A stretch of 64,000 bases of DNA from Aliiroseovarius sp. (GCF_030148435.1 NZ_JASBTN010000038.1:1-64000), one strand, 5' to 3'; positions 44,961 to 55,298 are shown, counted from the first letter of the stretch. The notes: generated by a model from the letters alone, not told the origin. Numbers and translations: made by a program.

Positions 44961-45959
44961 TCAGCGTCGCAGCGTGGGCGCAGGGCGGATGACCCCCGTG
45001 TCGACACCGCGCCGGTTCTTCACCACCGCGTCCATGCGTTTCAGCGTGGCCGGGTGAGCGGCGTCCAGAACACCGTGGCGCACCAGCAGGGCGGCGATCA
45101 CGCATTCCGCGGCGCGGGTGCCGCCATCGTCGATCTTGACCGCGATGCCCAGCCCCTGTGCGGGCAGCATGGCGACGAAATAGGCCTCGGCGCCGGTCTT
45201 GATGGCCGCTGCCCCGCCCATGGCCCGCATGAGCTCGGTGCAGGCGCGGCCTTCGCCCGCGACCAGATCAGGGTGCAGGGCCATGGCGTCGCGCAGCCGG
45301 GCGGCGGCGGACTCGCGGGCCGAGCCGCCCTCGCGCGCTGTGGCGAAGAAGGCCATCGCGCGGGCCATGCCATGCATCGTGGTGGCGAAATTCGGGGCCG
45401 AGCAGCCGTCGATGCCGAAGCCGGGGCTTGCCGCGCCGGTCACGTCCTCGAAGGCATCGCGCACGCCCTTTTGCACCGGGTGGTCCGGGTCGATGTATTC
45501 GGGGCCCGCGCCGAGGTGTTTCGACAGGGTCAGGAACCCCGCGTGTTTGCCGGAGCAGTTGTTGTGGACCTGGCAGGGTGTCGTATCGGAGCAGATCAGC
45601 GCTTTCCTCGCCGGGCGGTCGGCGGGCATCTGCGGGCCGCAGCGCAGATCGTCCTCGACCAGGCCCAGTTCGGCCAGCCAGCGACTGACCGGATCGGTGT
45701 GGATCGCAGCGCCATCGTGCGAGGCGCAGGCCAGCGCCAGATGGGCAGAGGTCAGCCCCATCGCATCGGCCGCGCCGCTTTCCACCAGCCCCAGCCCCTG
45801 GATCATCTTCGCCGAACTGCGCGGCAGAACCACCTTGCCCGGATCGCCCCAGGCCTCGATGATCTCGCCATCCCGTCCGCAGACCACCGCGTGGCCCAAA
45901 TGGCGGCTTTCCATGAAGTCGCCACGCCAGATTTCGCACAGCAGCTCGGCTTTGCTCAT
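44961..45959 (-). CDS. L-asparaginase II family protein (PF06089)
   Basis: The 332-residue protein matches the AnsA-type asparaginase II family of rhizobia and relatives, distinct from the classical EcAII fold. Visible motifs are LPRSSAKMIQGLGLVESG, SDTTPCQVHNNCSGKHAGFL, GFGIDGCSAPNF and IAVKIDDGGTRAAE. It has no signal peptide, so it is probably cytoplasmic. The start at 45959 has GAGGAGAG. It is convergent with the YCII gene, nine bases apart. Substrate assignment follows the family only. Confidence 0.87.
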   Translation of the reverse strand: MSKAELLCEIWRGDFMESRHLGHAVVCGRDGEIIEAWGDPGKVVLPRSSAKMIQGLGLVESGAADAMGLTSAHLALACASHDGAAIHTDPVSRWLAELGLVEDDLRCGPQMPADRPARKALICSDTTPCQVHNNCSGKHAGFLTLSKHLGAGPEYIDPDHPVQKGVRDAFEDVTGAASPGFGIDGCSAPNFATTMHGMARAMAFFATAREGGSARESAAARLRDAMALHPDLVAGEGRACTELMRAMGGAAAIKTGAEAYFVAMLPAQGLGIAVKIDDGGTRAAECVIAALLVRHGVLDAAHPATLKRMDAVVKNRRGVDTGVIRPAPTLRR

Positions 45960-46142
45960 GTTTTGCTCTCCTCGACAGGTCCTTACGCGCGAAATTCCGC
46001 CAACGGGTCTTTCACATATCGGCAATCTTAAGTTAAACTGTGGCCGCAGAGATGAAAACGGCCCGCTGCGGAAAATCGCCGCCAAGAACGGATGATGCAG
46101 GGGCCCCCTTTGAGGCAGAGGCAGCTGGAGGCTGTATTGACC

Positions 46143-46661
46143 ATGAAATCCTTCCTAATCCCGGGTGTCCTGGCCTTGTCGCTGGCCGCAACCGGCGCGA
46201 TGGCGCAGGACTCGGAGAGCCGCGTGGGCGCCAACACCGCCTGGAGCGTGTTCGAAGAAAGCGGCAGCGGCGAATGCTGGGCGGTTTCCGCGCCCACCGA
46301 AAGCACCGTGACCCAGGACGGCCGCCTGGTGTCGGCCCGTCGCGGCGCGATCCTGATGTTCGTCAGCTACTGGAAGGGCGAAGCCGGGGCCGGACAGGTC
46401 AGCTTTGCCGCGGGCTATCCGTTCCGCGATAGCTCGAAGGTGGCGATGACCATCGGCAACGCGAGTTTCGAACTGTTTACCGATGGCGAGACCGCCTGGT
46501 CGAGCGGCCCCGAGGATGACGCCAAGATCATCGCGGCCATGAAACGCGGCGCCAAGGCGGTGGTGGTCGGATTCTCGTCGCGCGGCAAGCGCACGGAAGA
46601 CACGTTCTCGCTGCTGGGCTTTACCGCTTCGGTCGATGACGCGCAGAAACGCTGCAACTGA
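46143..46661 (+). CDS. Invasion-associated locus B (IalB) family protein
   Basis: A 172-residue exported protein: signal peptide KSFLIPGVLALSLAATGAMA, then an IalB-like domain (WSVFEESGSGECWAVSAPTE, SYWKGEAGAGQVSFAAGYPF, MKRGAKAVVVGFSSRGKRTE, FSLLGFTASVDDAQKRC). A cysteine near the start and one at the end could form a disulfide. The family is named from Bartonella but is widespread in free-living alphaproteobacteria, where its role is not settled. Confidence 0.88.
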   Translation: MKSFLIPGVLALSLAATGAMAQDSESRVGANTAWSVFEESGSGECWAVSAPTESTVTQDGRLVSARRGAILMFVSYWKGEAGAGQVSFAAGYPFRDSSKVAMTIGNASFELFTDGETAWSSGPEDDAKIIAAMKRGAKAVVVGFSSRGKRTEDTFSLLGFTASVDDAQKRCN

Positions 46662-46723
46662 CCGGTTGGCGTAGGTAGGGCGGGGGTGGACCCCTGGCTT
46701 TGGGTGACGCGGATTCTGGCCGC

Positions 46724-46752
46724 GTGACACGGGCTGGCGCTTGCGGTATAGA
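46724..46752 (+). promoter_or_regulatory. Candidate promoter of rlmN
   Basis: GTGACA (46724-46729), a 17-bp spacer and TATAGA (46747-46752) lie 28 bases before the rlmN start codon. Confidence 0.45.
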
Positions 46753-46780
46753 CTGCGCCCCTGACCTCAGGAAATGCGCT

Positions 46781-47962
46781 ATGACCTCTGATGCACCGAT
46801 CACCCAGGATGTTCTGACCATCCCCCGCAAGGCCCCGGAAGGCGACAGGAAGAACCTTGTCGGCCTCACGCGCGAGCAATTGCGCGAGGCGCTGATCGCG
46901 GCGGGCACGCCGGAGAAACAGGCCAGGATGCGCAGCGGACAGGTCTGGCAATGGATTTATCACTGGGGCGTGCGCGACTTTGACGCGATGACCAACCTGG
47001 CGAAAGCCTACCGCGCGCTGCTGGCGGAAAACTTCGTGATCGAGATCCCCGAGGTCATCCGCCGTCTGGTGTCCGAGGATGGCACCCGCAAATACCTTGT
47101 GCGCATCGCCGGTGGACACGAGGTCGAGGTGGTCTACATTCCCGAGGAAGGGCGCGGCACCCTGTGCATTTCCAGCCAGGTGGGCTGCACCTTGACGTGC
47201 AGCTTCTGCCACACCGGCACCCAGAAACTTGTGCGCAACCTGACCTCTGCCGAGGTGGTCGGCCAGATCATGGTGGCGCGCGACGATCTGGAAGAATGGC
47301 CGGTGCCGGGCGCACCGAAGGACGAAACCCGGCTTCTTTCCAATATCGTGCTGATGGGCATGGGCGAGCCGCTCTACAACTTCGAGAATGTGCGCGACGC
47401 GATGAAGATCGCGATGGACCCGGAAGGGATCAGCCTCAGCCGCCGCCGCATTACCCTGTCGACCTCGGGCGTGGTGCCGGAAATCGCCCGCACCGCCGAG
47501 GAAATCGGCTGCCTCTTGGCGATCAGCTTCCACGCCACCACGGACGAGGTGCGCGACGTGCTGGTGCCGATCAACAAGCGCTTCAACATAGAAACGCTGG
47601 TTGCGGCTTTGCGCGACTACCCGCGGCTGACCAACTCGGAACGCATTACCTTCGAATATGTGATGCTGGACGGGGTGAACGATACCGACGAGGACGCGCG
47701 GCGTCTGCTGAAACTGATCGAGGGCATTCCGGCCAAGATCAACCTGATCCCGTTCAACGAATGGCCCGGGTCGCCCTACAGGCGGTCCTCGAACAACCGC
47801 ATCCGTGCCTTTGCCAACATCATCTATCAGGCGGGCTATGCCAGCCCGATCCGCAAGACGCGGGGCGATGACATCATGGCGGCCTGTGGCCAGTTGAAGT
47901 CCGACACCGAACGTCAGCGCAAGTCCAAACGCCAGATCGAGGAAGAGGCCGGACTGCGCTGA
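46781..47962 (+). CDS. rlmN: 23S rRNA (adenine(2503)-C2)-methyltransferase
   Basis: RlmN is a radical SAM enzyme that methylates C2 of A2503 in 23S rRNA and A37 in some tRNAs. The 393-residue protein has the iron-sulfur motif [11 protein letters not shown], the catalytic mono-methyl cysteine in DIMAACGQL, and [10 protein letters not shown] and NEWPGSPY. The start at 46781 is preceded by AGGA; the longer frame is not supported. Confidence 0.96.
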   Translation: MTSDAPITQDVLTIPRKAPEGDRKNLVGLTREQLREALIAAGTPEKQARMRSGQVWQWIYHWGVRDFDAMTNLAKAYRALLAENFVIEIPEVIRRLVSEDGTRKYLVRIAGGHEVEVVYIPEEGRGTLCISSQVGCTLTCSFCHTGTQKLVRNLTSAEVVGQIMVARDDLEEWPVPGAPKDETRLLSNIVLMGMGEPLYNFENVRDAMKIAMDPEGISLSRRRITLSTSGVVPEIARTAEEIGCLLAISFHATTDEVRDVLVPINKRFNIETLVAALRDYPRLTNSERITFEYVMLDGVNDTDEDARRLLKLIEGIPAKINLIPFNEWPGSPYRRSSNNRIRAFANIIYQAGYASPIRKTRGDDIMAACGQLKSDTERQRKSKRQIEEEAGLR

Positions 47963-48028
47963 GCATGGCTCTCATACTGGTGCGTTTTCCTTAACGGAGG
48001 ATTCACCAAAGGGCGGGATCATGCGGGC

Positions 48029-48181
48029 ATGGAATCGATCACGTTCAACCTCCCCGCCCCCACCCTTGACGCGCTGAAAGAGATTTCGGAGCGCGACAAG
48101 ATTTCCGTCGCCCAGATCCTGCGTGCCGCTATCGTCAAGGAGGTACACAGGCGCAAACCCGAAGAGCTGGTCGCGACCTGA
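48029..48181 (+). CDS. Small ribbon-helix-helix (CopG-like) protein, 50 residues
   Basis: An ATG at 48029 opens 50 codons encoding a compact ribbon-helix-helix fold: the beta strand ESITFNLPAP, helix A TLDALKEISERDK, and helix B SVAQILRAAIVKEVHRR. This is the full length of CopG/Arc-like DNA-binding proteins. Ribosome site is weak. The next small gene follows 135 bp later. No toxin-like partner is evident. It is likely a regulator of unknown target. Confidence 0.7.
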   Translation: MESITFNLPAPTLDALKEISERDKISVAQILRAAIVKEVHRRKPEELVAT

Positions 48182-48316
48182 CGCCCGCCGGGCGGGAAAC
48201 AGTCCCGCCATCTGGCCGCACTGTTTCCAGATGCCCCACAAAGGCCCGATTTGCGCACATTTTCCGCCATTCTGCCGGGAGAAATTACCCTGGAGCAGAC
48301 AAGAAGGAGAATTCCC

Positions 48317-48511
48317 ATGCGTCGGAATGAACAAGCCAGCATCCTCGATTTCGTCATCAAGCAGCGCGCCCATGTGCTGAGCTTTCGCGAATGGAAACAC
48401 CGCCTGGCCGGATTCGGCTTCTCGATCGAGGAAACGGAAGTCGGTCACGTGATCACCAAGCTGCCCAGCCACCGCCGCGTGTGCCGCCTGCCCGAGCAGT
48501 TCTGCGCCTGA
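48317..48511 (+). CDS. Small conserved-looking protein of 64 residues
   Basis: The start at 48317 has an excellent AAGAAGGAG site. The sequence (RRNEQASILDFVIKQRAHVL, WKHRLAGFGFSIEETEVGHV, ITKLPSHRRVCRLPEQFC) is basic and has regular helix-strand alternation. I recognise no family. It follows the ribbon-helix-helix gene on the same strand and is convergent with the LOG gene. Confidence 0.65.
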   Translation: MRRNEQASILDFVIKQRAHVLSFREWKHRLAGFGFSIEETEVGHVITKLPSHRRVCRLPEQFCA

Positions 48512-48578
48512 AGCCTGGCGCCGGACGTCACGCTGGCGACCGGACCAACGGTCGGACCGACGGGGTATTGCCGGGGGC

Positions 48579-49424
48579 TCAGCGCCCGGGAATGGCCCCG
48601 CGCATTTCGCCCTTGCCATCCCAGTCCGCGATCGCGTCGACCGCCTCCTGCGCGGTTTCGACGTAGCGGAACAGCTCCAGGTCCTCGTCCGAGATCGTAC
48701 CGGCGGCGGCCAGCGCCTTCCAGTTGATGATTCCCTGCCAGAAATCGCGTCCGAACAGAAGGATCGGCACCCGTTTCATGCGGCCGGTCTGGATCAGGGT
48801 CAGGCTTTCGAACAGCTCATCCATGGTGCCGAAGCCGCCGGGAAAGATCGCGATTGCTTCCGCACGCATCAGGAAGTGCATCTTGCGGATTGCGAAATAG
48901 TGGAAGTTGAAGCAGAGGTCGGGCGTGACATATTCGTTCGGCGCCTGTTCATGGGGCAGGACGATATTCAGCCCGATCGACACGCCACCCGCGTCCCGGG
49001 CGCCGCGGTTGCCGGCCTCCATCACGCCGGGACCGCCGCCTGTGACCACCACGTTCTTGCGATGGCCGTTATGCTTGGCGTCCAGGGTCATCAGGCGGGC
49101 GAATTCGCGTGCCTCATCATAATACTTCGACAGGTTCGCCAGGGTTTCGGTCCGCGCATCGCCCTTTTTCGCGGGTTCCGGGATGCGCGCGCCGCCGAAC
49201 AGGACCACGGTCGATTCGACCCCATATTCCTGCATCAGCATCTCGGGTTTCAGCAGTTCCAGCTGCAGGCGAACGGGCCTGAGCTCGTCGCGGCACAGGA
49301 AATCCTGGTCGTCATAGGCCAGCCGGTAGGCCGGTGCCCGGGTCTGCGGAGTGTCGGGGGTCTTGTGGGCCTGTTCCCGATCCTGGTGGCTGTCACGCAA
49401 CGGGTGTTTGCGATCGTCTTTCAT
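48579..49424 (-). CDS. LOG family protein (TIGR00730 Rossmann fold nucleotide hydrolase)
   Basis: The 281-residue protein has the LOG motifs VVTGGGPGVMEAGNRGA and FPGGFGTMDELFE (PGGxGTxxE), typical of cytokinin riboside 5'-monophosphate phosphoribohydrolases and the bacterial PpnN group, which cleave nucleoside monophosphates to base and ribose phosphate. An N-terminal charged extension of about 60 residues precedes VVLFGGARIPEP. ATG 49424 with GGAAAC is chosen over a GTG two codons upstream. The physiological substrate is unclear. Confidence 0.9.
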   Translation of the reverse strand: MKDDRKHPLRDSHQDREQAHKTPDTPQTRAPAYRLAYDDQDFLCRDELRPVRLQLELLKPEMLMQEYGVESTVVLFGGARIPEPAKKGDARTETLANLSKYYDEAREFARLMTLDAKHNGHRKNVVVTGGGPGVMEAGNRGARDAGGVSIGLNIVLPHEQAPNEYVTPDLCFNFHYFAIRKMHFLMRAEAIAIFPGGFGTMDELFESLTLIQTGRMKRVPILLFGRDFWQGIINWKALAAAGTISDEDLELFRYVETAQEAVDAIADWDGKGEMRGAIPGR

Positions 49425-49567
49425 ATGCACGTTTCCTGTCTACTCGAACTCTCTCAAGACCTAGCGCGTGGGCGCTAACATGGCCAGACACCCCGTGTCA
49501 CCTTCCCGCGATTTCCCTGTTGCCGTTGGCGTTTTGTGGTTTTATCTATTATCTCGGATTTTGAGGG

Positions 49568-50188
49568 ATGCCGATGACCACCACGACGATGAGCGCCACC
49601 ATGGCCGACAACATCTATGCCGCGCTGAGCGCGCGGATCGTGGCGGGGGAGCTGCCGGCGGGCGAGAAGCTGCGCCAGGACCATATCGCCCGGGAATTCG
49701 GCACCAGCCACGTGCCGGTGCGCGAGGCGTTTCTGCGGCTGGAGGCGCACGGGCTGGCGCAGAGCCAGCCGCGCCGGGGCATGCGCGTCACCGCGCTGGA
49801 CCCGGAAGAGGTGCGCGAGGTGATCGCGATGCGCGTGGCGCTGGAGACCCTGGCCCTGACCCATGCTATTCCGCGTCTGACCGCGGCCGACCTGCGGGCG
49901 GCCGACACCGCGCGCATCGCCTGTGACGCGGCCGAGGACATGGCAGAATGGGAGGTGAAAAACCGCGCTTTCCATCGCACGATCCTGACCCCCTGCGCGA
50001 TGCCGCGGCTGCTTTCGACACTTGACGACCTGCACATCGCCTCGGCCCGTCATTTCCACGCTCATTGGCGCCACAAATGGGTGCAGCGTGTCGACAAGGA
50101 CCACGCCGCCATCCTTGGCGCGATGCAGCGGCGTGACGGCCAGGCGGCGGTCGAGCTGCTGCGCCGCCACCTGAAACGGGTGCGCTGA
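49568..50188 (+). CDS. GntR family regulator with FCD domain
   Basis: A 206-residue regulator. The N-terminal winged helix reads [20 protein letters not shown] and [25 protein letters not shown]; the C-terminal FCD domain has [15 protein letters not shown] and ENRAFH-type residues ([18 protein letters not shown]), with likely metal-binding Asp and His. FCD regulators respond to small organic acids. No catabolic gene is next to it, so the target is unknown. AGGG precedes the start. Confidence 0.9.
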   Translation: MPMTTTTMSATMADNIYAALSARIVAGELPAGEKLRQDHIAREFGTSHVPVREAFLRLEAHGLAQSQPRRGMRVTALDPEEVREVIAMRVALETLALTHAIPRLTAADLRAADTARIACDAAEDMAEWEVKNRAFHRTILTPCAMPRLLSTLDDLHIASARHFHAHWRHKWVQRVDKDHAAILGAMQRRDGQAAVELLRRHLKRVR

Positions 50189-50297
50189 GCCCCCTCCTGA
50201 CGCTTTCCCGCCCCGTCACGACGTTCGCGGTGATTGCGAAACGGGGCCGTGGCCCTTAGAAGCGGTGCGAATCCAAACAAGCGACAGGGAGCGAGAC

Positions 50298-51125
50298 ATG
50301 TCGAACGCCCAACTGGAAACCGCGATCGAGGCCGCCTGGGAGGCGCGCGACACGATCACCCCGTCGACCGGCGGCGAGACCCGCGAAGCGATCGAGGACA
50401 CGCTGAACGCACTGGACTCGGGCCGCCTGCGAGTCGCCGAACGCCGGGAGAACGGTGACTGGCACGTGAACCAGTGGGCCAAGAAGGCGGTGCTGCTGGG
50501 CTTCCGCATCAAGGACATGGAAATCCACGATGGCGGCCCGCAGGGCGCCGGATGGTGGGACAAGGTCGATTCGAAGTTCAAGGGCTGGGGCGATCACGAG
50601 TGGACAGAGGCGGGCTTTCGTGCCGTACCCAACTGCGTCGTGCGCAAATCGGCCTATATCGCCCCGGGCGTGGTGCTGATGCCCAGCTTCGTGAATCTGG
50701 GTGCCCATGTGGACGAGGGCACCATGGTCGATACCTGGGCCACCGTCGGCAGCTGCGCGCAGATCGGCAAGAACGTGCACCTGTCGGGCGGCGTCGGCAT
50801 TGGCGGCGTGCTGGAACCGATGCAGGCCGGTCCGACCATCATCGAGGACAACTGTTTCATCGGAGCCCGGTCCGAAGTCGTCGAAGGCTGCATCGTGCGT
50901 GAAGGCTCGGTCCTGGGCATGGGCGTGTTCATCGGCCAGTCGACCAAGATCGTCGATCGCGAGACCGGCGAAGTGATGTATGGCGAGGTGCCGCCCTATT
51001 CGGTGGTCGTCGCCGGTTCGATGCCGTCGAAGAACGGCATCAACCTCTACTGCGCGGTGATCGTGAAGCGGGTGGACGAGAGAACCCGTTCGAAAACCGG
51101 AATCAACGAGCTGCTGCGCGACTGA
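50298..51125 (+). CDS. dapD: 2,3,4,5-tetrahydropyridine-2,6-dicarboxylate N-succinyltransferase
   Basis: DapD succinylates tetrahydrodipicolinate, making the precursor later cleaved by DapE. The 275-residue protein begins with the helical domain ([20 protein letters not shown]) and continues with a left-handed beta helix of hexapeptide repeats ([39 protein letters not shown]). The start at 50298 has GGGAG. A terminator follows directly. Confidence 0.97.
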   Translation: MSNAQLETAIEAAWEARDTITPSTGGETREAIEDTLNALDSGRLRVAERRENGDWHVNQWAKKAVLLGFRIKDMEIHDGGPQGAGWWDKVDSKFKGWGDHEWTEAGFRAVPNCVVRKSAYIAPGVVLMPSFVNLGAHVDEGTMVDTWATVGSCAQIGKNVHLSGGVGIGGVLEPMQAGPTIIEDNCFIGARSEVVEGCIVREGSVLGMGVFIGQSTKIVDRETGEVMYGEVPPYSVVVAGSMPSKNGINLYCAVIVKRVDERTRSKTGINELLRD

Positions 51126-51146
51126 TCGCAACTGCCGAAAAACTCA

Positions 51147-51179
51147 AGGGCCGGTGCGCGAGGCGTGCCGGCCTTTTTT
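51147..51179 (+). terminator. Terminator after dapD
   Basis: GGCCGG (51149-51154) and CCGGCC (51168-51173) with extended imperfect pairing, followed by six T, 20 bp past the stop. Confidence 0.8.
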
Positions 51180-51190
51180 GTGCGGGGGGG

Positions 51191-51811
51191 TTACAATTTG
51201 CTTTGTGGGACAAGCCGGTCGAACGGGTCATTTGCCAGGCGGTCGGGCAGGGGCTTGGGTTCCTCGAAATCCGGCAGGTAGAGCCCCTGGGTCCAGCGTT
51301 CCGGCAATCGCGCGAACATGCGTTCGAGGCGCCGGCTGAGCCGCGCCGCGCGGGCGCGGAGAGCCTCGGCGCCGTCCGGGTCACGCTCTTTCTTGCTCTG
51401 GTACCAGGCAAGGATCAGTTCCGCGACGCGATCCGGGCCCAGCGAGAAATAGGTAATCAGCCCGACCATCAGGACAAACAGCGCCATGCCCAGAACCGCC
51501 AGGGGGCGCAGGATGATGATCAGGACCAACATTGCCAGGGCCAGACGGCGCGGCGCCTCGGGTTGGGCAAGGAATGCCTTGACCTGCTCCAGCAGGCTGA
51601 GGGCGGCAGTGGCCAGGAGGCTGGCTTGTTTCGGGTGTGGGGCGGGCGTGGTTCGGACCGGCGCCGTGTCGGAACTGTCCTCGGCCGCGGGCATCACGCT
51701 GGCCGGTTCGGCGACCGCATCCGCCCTGCGGCGTGGCTGTATTTCGATCATTTTACGAATGGCATCGAGATCCGGATCGTCTCCGACCTCGGGTTTCGGC
51801 GTTCCGTCCAT
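51191..51811 (-). CDS. Membrane protein of unknown function
   Basis: The 206-residue protein has an acidic, Pro-rich N-terminal half that is probably disordered, then one or two membrane segments (LALAMLVLIIILRPLAVLGMALFVLMVGLITYF, about residues 90-122), then a basic helical region (ALRARAARLSRRLERMFARL) and a C-terminal Leu/Pro stretch. No domain is recognised. It is convergent with dapD. Confidence 0.75.
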   Translation of the reverse strand: MDGTPKPEVGDDPDLDAIRKMIEIQPRRRADAVAEPASVMPAAEDSSDTAPVRTTPAPHPKQASLLATAALSLLEQVKAFLAQPEAPRRLALAMLVLIIILRPLAVLGMALFVLMVGLITYFSLGPDRVAELILAWYQSKKERDPDGAEALRARAARLSRRLERMFARLPERWTQGLYLPDFEEPKPLPDRLANDPFDRLVPQSKL

Positions 51812-51915
51812 CTGTCACCTCTTGCGCGGTACGCAGGCGCCCCCAGGGTTGTAATCTACCGGGGATTGATGGCCAAATTGTGGCGACAGGCGCAGGTCGG
51901 GATCAGACGCCGGGA

Positions 51916-52104
51916 TCAGAAATCGATCGCGATGCCCTTTTTTTCCCAATCGCCGAACCGGGCCGGGTCCGGCCCCTCGCGCCCGCCGTATTCCTTGGGC
52001 AGGTCCCGGGCCTCGGCTTCGGCCTTCTTGCGGCGTTCCTCGGCTTCCGCGAGTGCGCGGAGCGCGGCGGGGGGCAGGTCATTGCGTTCGGTGTCGGCAG
52101 ACAT
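51916..52104 (-). CDS. Succinate dehydrogenase assembly factor 4 family protein (DUF1674)
   Basis: The 62-residue protein ends with the invariant DUF1674 motif GREGPDPARFGDWEKKGIAIDF, preceded by a charged helix. Homologues (SdhAF4/Sdh8) assist flavinated SdhA assembly. The start at 52104 gives the expected size; the longer frame upstream overlaps the divergent rsmB. Confidence 0.92.
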   Translation of the reverse strand: MSADTERNDLPPAALRALAEAEERRKKAEAEARDLPKEYGGREGPDPARFGDWEKKGIAIDF

Positions 52105-52172
52105 GTGAGCTTCCTTGAGGCCGTAACGCCTTTGATATAGGCCGGTCGGCGAGAAAAGGCAAAGGACGGCAG

Positions 52173-53417
52173 ATGGTATCGGACGCGGCAAGACCCCGCA
52201 AACTGGCGGTGGACCTGATGGGCGAGGTGATCGAGGGCGGGCGGCTGCTGTCCGAAGTCATGCCGCGCCGGTTGGAAAAGCTGCCGCCGGAGGAGCGCGC
52301 GCGGACCCAGCGGCTGGTGTTGGAGGCCTTTCGTGGCATGGACCGCGCCGACCGCCTGCTGGGCCCGTTCCTGAAGAAACGCCCCTCGGTGCGGGTGCTG
52401 AACATCCTGCGGCTGGGCGTGGTCGAGATCTGTTCCGGGGGCGCTGCCCATGGCGTGGTGAACGCCTGTGTCGAGATCGCCAAGGCCAATGTCGAGACCC
52501 AGCGCCAGGCCGGGCTGGTCAACGCGGTACTGCGCAAGGTGGATGTGGCGAAGTGGCAGGATTTGCCGGTGCCACGCCTGCCCAAGTGGCTGCGCAAGGT
52601 GCTCGTGGCCGATTTCGGCAAGGAGGCCGTTGCGGCGATCGAAGCCGCGCATTTCGCAGGCGCGCCCTTGGATGTGACGCCGAAGGGGGATGTGGCCTTT
52701 GGCGAGGCGCTGCCGACCGGGTCCAGGCGCCTGCGCGACTATGGTCAGGTCTCGGCGCTTCCCGGTTTTGACGCGGGGGACTGGTGGGTGCAGGACGCCG
52801 CCGCCGCGTTGCCTGCCAAGGTGTTGGCGCCGGCAAAAGGCGCGCGTGTGCTGGACCTCTGCGCGGCCCCCGGCGGCAAGACGATGCAGCTTGCGGCAAT
52901 GGGGGCGGAGGTGACAGCCGTCGATATCTCCAGATCGCGCATGGCCCGGGTGGAGGAGAACCTGAACCGCTGTGGCCTGTCCGCCAATCTGGTGGTGTCG
53001 GATGCGCTGGAATACGAAGCCGAACCTTTCGACGCGGTGCTGCTGGATGCGCCCTGCACCGCCACCGGTACGATTCGCCGCCACCCGGACCTGCCCTATG
53101 CCAAGGATGGCAGCGATTTCCCGGCCCTGTTCGAACTGCAGGAATACCTGATCGACCGGGCGCTGGGCCTGCTCAAACCCGGCGGGCGGCTGGTGTTCTG
53201 CACCTGTAGCCTGCTGATCGACGAGGGCGAGGAACAGGTGCGCGATGCGATGCTTCGCCATCCGGAACTGGAACTGGACCTCGATGCGCTCGACCTGCCC
53301 GGGGTGGAGCCGGACTGGATCGGACCAGAAGGGCTGCGCCTGCGCCCGGATTTCTGGGCCGACAGGGGCGGCATGGACGGGTTCTTCATCACCGCCTTTC
53401 GCGCGACCGTTTCGTAA
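52173..53417 (+). CDS. rsmB: RsmB/NOP-type RNA (cytosine-C5) methyltransferase
   Basis: The 414-residue protein consists of an N-terminal NusB-like RNA-binding domain and a SAM-dependent methyltransferase domain with LDLCAAPGGKTMQLA, the cysteine-containing DAPCTATGTIRRHPD (motif IV) and FCTCSLLIDEGEEQ (motif VI catalytic cysteine). RsmB methylates C967 of 16S rRNA in E. coli. It leads a plus-strand run with the heparinase-fold gene and purH. Confidence 0.93.
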   Translation: MVSDAARPRKLAVDLMGEVIEGGRLLSEVMPRRLEKLPPEERARTQRLVLEAFRGMDRADRLLGPFLKKRPSVRVLNILRLGVVEICSGGAAHGVVNACVEIAKANVETQRQAGLVNAVLRKVDVAKWQDLPVPRLPKWLRKVLVADFGKEAVAAIEAAHFAGAPLDVTPKGDVAFGEALPTGSRRLRDYGQVSALPGFDAGDWWVQDAAAALPAKVLAPAKGARVLDLCAAPGGKTMQLAAMGAEVTAVDISRSRMARVEENLNRCGLSANLVVSDALEYEAEPFDAVLLDAPCTATGTIRRHPDLPYAKDGSDFPALFELQEYLIDRALGLLKPGGRLVFCTCSLLIDEGEEQVRDAMLRHPELELDLDALDLPGVEPDWIGPEGLRLRPDFWADRGGMDGFFITAFRATVS

Positions 53418-53523
53418 CCCCGAGGATAGCGCATGACACCCGGCGCCAAGCGGCGTATGCTTGCCGTCAAACAGGCTCGCAAAGGGCGGTGACAGAGCAG
53501 ACAGGTAGTCACGGGGCGCGCAG

Positions 53524-55275
53524 GTGTCGAAACATCAGGATGTCTTTTCGCGACGGCGGGTGCGCTGGGCGAATCGGTGGCACGCCCGCCGGGCCGCCCG
53601 GGCGCAACCGGCGACAGGTTTCGTGTCGCAGCCCGAACCGCGCACCATCGGCGCCTTTGCGCGGGGCAAGCAACTGGTGGCGGGAAACTTCCTGTTCGCC
53701 GGGCACCATGTCGCGGACCCAGATGCCTCGATCTGGCAGATTGCTGCGCCGACTCCTGAATTCGCCGAGGAATTGCAGGGTTTCGCCTGGCTCGATGACC
53801 TGGCTTCTCTGGGGGATTACGAGGCACGGATACGGGCCCAGGCCTGGCTGGCAGAGTGGATTGACCTCTATGGCGGCGGCAAGGGGCCGGGCTGGACGCC
53901 GGACCTGACCGGGCGTCGACTCATTCGCTGGATCAACCACGCGCTGTTTTTGATGCGCGGGCAGGAGCAGGGCGACAGTTTCGATCTTTTCCGTTCACTG
54001 GGGCAGCAGACGATCTTCCTGTCGAAACGCTGGCACGCCGCCTCGCCGGGGCTGCCCAGGTTCGAGGCGCTGACAGGGTTGATCTATGCGGGCCTGTCCC
54101 TCATCGGGATGGAGGAACATGTCGAACCCGCGATGCAGGCACTGGCGCGGGAATGCGCCGACCAGATCGACGAGCAGGGCGGTATTCCGACCCGCAACCC
54201 CGAGGAACTGCTGGAAGTCTTTACGCTGCTGAACTGGGCGGCGATGGCCCTGTCCGAGGGCGGGCGCATGGCGGCGTCGGACCATCTGGCAGCGATCGAG
54301 CGCATCGCCCCCACGCTGCGCGCCCTGCGGCATTCGGACGGGGGGCTCGCGCGGTTTCACGGTGGCGGACGCGGGTTGGAGGGGCGGTTGGACCATGCGC
54401 TGGCCATCTCCGGCGTGCGGGCCACGGCGAATCTGGGCCTGTCGATGGGATATGCGCGGCTGTCGGCCGGACGGACCTCGATCATCATGGATGCGGCCAG
54501 CCCGCCGACGGGCCCGGCGTCGGCCAATGCCCATGCCTCGACCCTGGCCATCGAAGTCACCTCGGGCCGCCGCCCGCTGTTGGTCAACTGCGGCTCCGGC
54601 GCGCAGTTCGGCGAGGACTGGCGCAAGGCGGGGCGGGCCACGCCGTCGCATTCGACACTGCAGTTGGCAGGCCTGTCCAGCGCCCGCATCGCCGCTCCGG
54701 GCAAGGTCGGCGGGGTAGAGCACACCCCGCTGGTTGAGGTTCCGGGCGATGTGCGAATCCAGCAGGTGAGCGATGACGGCGTGTCCGGGTTCGTCGCGGG
54801 TCACGATGGTTATGTCGGCGTCAACGGGCTGACCCATATCCGCCGGATCGAACTGACCGTGGACGGGCGCGACATCCATGGCGAGGACACGGTGGCGGCC
54901 ATCAGCGACGAGGAACAGCGCCACTTCGACCACGCGCTCGACCGGGCTGCGCTGCAGGGGATTCCGTTCAAGATCCATTTTCACCTTCACCCGGACGTGG
55001 ATGCCGAACTGGATCTGGGGGACACCGCCGTCTCGCTGGTTCTGAAAAGCGGCGAGATCTGGGTGTTCCGCTACGACGGAATCGGCGATTTGACGCTGGA
55101 AAGCTCGGTTTACCTCGAAAAGAACCGTCTGAAGCCTCGTGCGACGAAACAAATGGTTCTATCTGGCGTCGCAATGGATTATGCGACGCGCATCCGCTGG
55201 TCTCTGGCCAAGGCGCAGGACACCCCGTCCGCGATACGCGATCTTGAGGTGGAGGGCCCGGCGGGGCTGCGATAG
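53524..55275 (+). CDS. Heparinase II/III family protein
   Basis: The 583-residue protein has the family architecture: an alpha/alpha toroid N-terminal part ([28 protein letters not shown]) and a beta-sandwich C-terminal domain starting at about [30 protein letters not shown] and [10 protein letters not shown]. The start is a GTG. In alphaproteobacteria this gene regularly lies upstream of purH, and the natural substrate is not known. I see no signal peptide. Catalytic Tyr/His residues of true heparinases were not checked individually. Confidence 0.88.
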   Translation: MSKHQDVFSRRRVRWANRWHARRAARAQPATGFVSQPEPRTIGAFARGKQLVAGNFLFAGHHVADPDASIWQIAAPTPEFAEELQGFAWLDDLASLGDYEARIRAQAWLAEWIDLYGGGKGPGWTPDLTGRRLIRWINHALFLMRGQEQGDSFDLFRSLGQQTIFLSKRWHAASPGLPRFEALTGLIYAGLSLIGMEEHVEPAMQALARECADQIDEQGGIPTRNPEELLEVFTLLNWAAMALSEGGRMAASDHLAAIERIAPTLRALRHSDGGLARFHGGGRGLEGRLDHALAISGVRATANLGLSMGYARLSAGRTSIIMDAASPPTGPASANAHASTLAIEVTSGRRPLLVNCGSGAQFGEDWRKAGRATPSHSTLQLAGLSSARIAAPGKVGGVEHTPLVEVPGDVRIQQVSDDGVSGFVAGHDGYVGVNGLTHIRRIELTVDGRDIHGEDTVAAISDEEQRHFDHALDRAALQGIPFKIHFHLHPDVDAELDLGDTAVSLVLKSGEIWVFRYDGIGDLTLESSVYLEKNRLKPRATKQMVLSGVAMDYATRIRWSLAKAQDTPSAIRDLEVEGPAGLR

Positions 55276-55298
55276 ATAGACCTGAGGGACCCGACGAC

